Shown in pieces: positions 5,767 through 6,733 of a stretch of DNA of 6,733 bases. A program made the translations under genes and the position numbers. Each line of letters begins with the position of its first letter. Position 1 is the stretch's first letter. Source of the stretch: Turicibacter sp. (GTDB taxonomy: Bacteria > Bacillota > Bacilli > MOL361 > Turicibacteraceae); contig JAUMTV010000150.1 of NCBI GenBank assembly GCA_030531025.1, forward strand, positions 1 through 6,733. Direction: 5' to 3'. The notes below the pieces were generated by a model. That model searched no databases and had not been told where the DNA came from. It saw nothing but the letters and a program-made list of their open reading frames with translations.

Positions 5767-6513
5767 ATGAGAAAACCAATCATCGCAGGAAACTGGAAAA
5801 TGAACAAAAACTATGATGAAGCTGTAGAGTTCATCAAAGCTGTAGCAGATAAAGTACCAAGCTCAGATAAAGTAGAAACTGCTATCTGTGCGCCAGCATT
5901 ATACTTACGTTCATTAGTTGAACATCAAGGAGAAAACTTACGTATTGGTGCTCAAAACATGCACTTCGAAGCTAACGGTGCATTCACTGGAGAAATCGCT
6001 CCAGGTATGTTAAAAGACTTAGGAGTAACTTATGTTATCTTAGGACATAGTGAGCGTCGTGAAATGTTCAATGAAACTGATGAAACAGTTAACAAAAAAA
6101 CTCATGCAGCATTTGCTAATGGATTAGTTCCAATCGTTTGCTGTGGAGAAACTTTACAAGAACGTGAAAACGGAACAACTAACCAAGTAGTTGATTCTCA
6201 AATCACACGTGCTTTAAAAGGATTATCAGTAGAGCAAGTTAAAGAAACAGTTATCGCATATGAACCAATCTGGGCTATCGGAACTGGATTAACTGCTACT
6301 AACGAGCAAGCTAACGAAACAATCGGATATATCCGTTCAGTTGTAGCTCGCGAACATGGTCAAGAAGCTGCTGATGCTATCCGTATCCAATACGGTGGAT
6401 CAGTTAAACCTAGCACAGTTGCTGGTTTAATGGCTCAACCAGAAATCGATGGAGCTTTAGTTGGTGGAGCTTCTTTAGATGTTGAATCATTCTTAGGATT
6501 ATTAGAATTCTAA
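5767..6513 (+). CDS. tpiA: triosephosphate isomerase
   Basis: This cytoplasmic TIM-barrel dimer interconverts dihydroxyacetone phosphate and glyceraldehyde 3-phosphate, feeding both halves of the sugar to GAPDH. The 248 residues are standard length. Active-site residues are all present: Asn9 and Lys11 in AGNWKMN, His94 in ILGHSERR and the catalytic base Glu166 in [11 protein letters not shown]. Phosphate-binding glycines and Ser212 are in IQYGGSV (207-213), with further glycines in LVGGASL (231-237). The flexible loop that closes over the substrate reads IGTGLTAT (171-178); most bacterial enzymes have Lys where Leu175 stands. Codon bias is as strong as in gap and pgk. The gene is bounded by terminators on both sides. 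No convincing promoter was found in the 66 bases after the pgk terminator, so it may depend partly on read-through or on a promoter too weak to see. Confidence 0.98.
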   Translation: MRKPIIAGNWKMNKNYDEAVEFIKAVADKVPSSDKVETAICAPALYLRSLVEHQGENLRIGAQNMHFEANGAFTGEIAPGMLKDLGVTYVILGHSERREMFNETDETVNKKTHAAFANGLVPIVCCGETLQERENGTTNQVVDSQITRALKGLSVEQVKETVIAYEPIWAIGTGLTATNEQANETIGYIRSVVAREHGQEAADAIRIQYGGSVKPSTVAGLMAQPEIDGALVGGASLDVESFLGLLEF

Positions 6514-6529
6514 TATTAATCTAATAGTT

Positions 6530-6563
6530 AAAAAGTCATCTTCTTTTGAAGATGACTTTTTTT
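6530..6563 (+). terminator. hairpin terminator after tpiA
   Basis: AAAAAGTCATCTTC (6530-6543) pairs perfectly with GAAGATGACTTTTT (6548-6561) around a TTTT loop, a 14-bp stem. The flanking A-run and T-run could let it act in either direction. Confidence 0.92.
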
Positions 6564-6590
6564 ATTATTCTTCATTTTCTATATAAGTCC

Positions 6591-6733
6591 AGATAAATTT
6601 TCTTCATAGAAAATTTAAGCCCTACTAGCGGTAGATACATTTTCTTCGAAAATGGTAGGTGACCATACCCCAGCAATTGAGGATTGTTCGCTATGCTCAC
6701 TGCTGTGGGCCCCATTCCCTAGCAGTGGAGGAT
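6591..6733. repeat. structured intergenic repeat element, cut by the right edge
   Basis: Two near-identical direct repeats, AGATAAATTTTCTTC (6591-6605) and AGATACATTTTCTTC (6633-6647), each begin a hairpin. The first is TAAATTTTC (6594-6602) with GAAAATTTA (6609-6617). The second is CATTTTC (6638-6644) with GAAAATG (6648-6654). CCTAC (6621-6625) can pair with GTAGG (6655-6659) around the second hairpin. Further on, CCCCAGCA (6668-6675) pairs with TGCTG-T-GGG (6701-6709) with one bulged T. A 22-base segment at 6663-6684 recurs at 6712-6733 with four differences, 49 bases apart, and the second copy reaches the window end. From about 6655 the G+C content is near 55%, far above the rest. No protein-coding frame with a start or ribosome site is visible. 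It looks like a dispersed intergenic repeat or a structured RNA; which one cannot be decided here. Confidence 0.5.

Noticed and set aside
6619..6731. Reverse-strand open frame of about 37 codons in the right-edge element
   Set aside because: No start codon with a ribosome site, low-complexity composition, and it runs across hairpins and repeats typical of non-coding DNA.
6591..6733. CRISPR array
   Set aside because: The repeats are imperfect, few, and of two different kinds, with spacers of unequal nature and no cas genes in the window.

Overview
The window is chromosomal DNA from a low-G+C Gram-positive bacterium (Bacillota). It is A+T-rich, its genes carry strong AGGAGG-type ribosome binding sites, its terminators are compact hairpins with U-tracts, and the glycolytic genes use TTA almost exclusively for leucine. 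The protein sequences resemble Bacilli or Erysipelotrichia/Turicibacter-type organisms, but the genus cannot be fixed by reading alone.

Left part (1-1054): a decaying accessory patch. It holds the possible tail of a gene cut by the window edge. Next comes an XRE-type helix-turn-helix regulator with a C-terminal membrane segment, broken by what look like two single-base deletions. After a terminator and a promoter there is a small two-helix membrane protein broken by one frameshift, and then a hairpin terminator shared with the convergent clpP.

Middle and right (1060-6563): a housekeeping block. clpP (minus strand) diverges from gap (NAD-dependent GAPDH). gap is followed by cinA, pgk and tpiA, all on the plus strand. 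gap, pgk and tpiA encode three central steps of lower glycolysis: TPI interconverts the triose phosphates, GAPDH makes 1,3-bisphosphoglycerate, and PGK harvests ATP from it. They do not form one operon with pgm and eno as in Bacillus subtilis. Strong terminators follow gap, pgk and tpiA. gap and pgk each have their own promoter, and cinA sits between them. The starts of cinA, pgk and tpiA were set by ribosome binding sites and lie inside the longest open frames.

The main regulatory signal is that gap and pgk each have a CcpA-type cre box upstream of a TTGA(A/T)T-17-TA(A/G)AAT promoter. The cre-to-promoter distance differs by only 1 bp between the two. This suggests both are activated by CcpA when sugar is available. 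gap has a second, proximal promoter with a TGnTAAAAT element, bracketed by inverted arms TTTTTCACA/TGTGAAAAA that look like an operator.

Right edge (about 6591-6733): a non-coding segment with hairpins and internal direct repeats, turning G+C-rich (about 55%) towards the end. It runs off the window and looks like an intergenic repeat element or structured RNA. I do not recognise a complete new system here. The least explained items are this element, the cysteine-rich tail of PGK and the operator-like repeat at gap.
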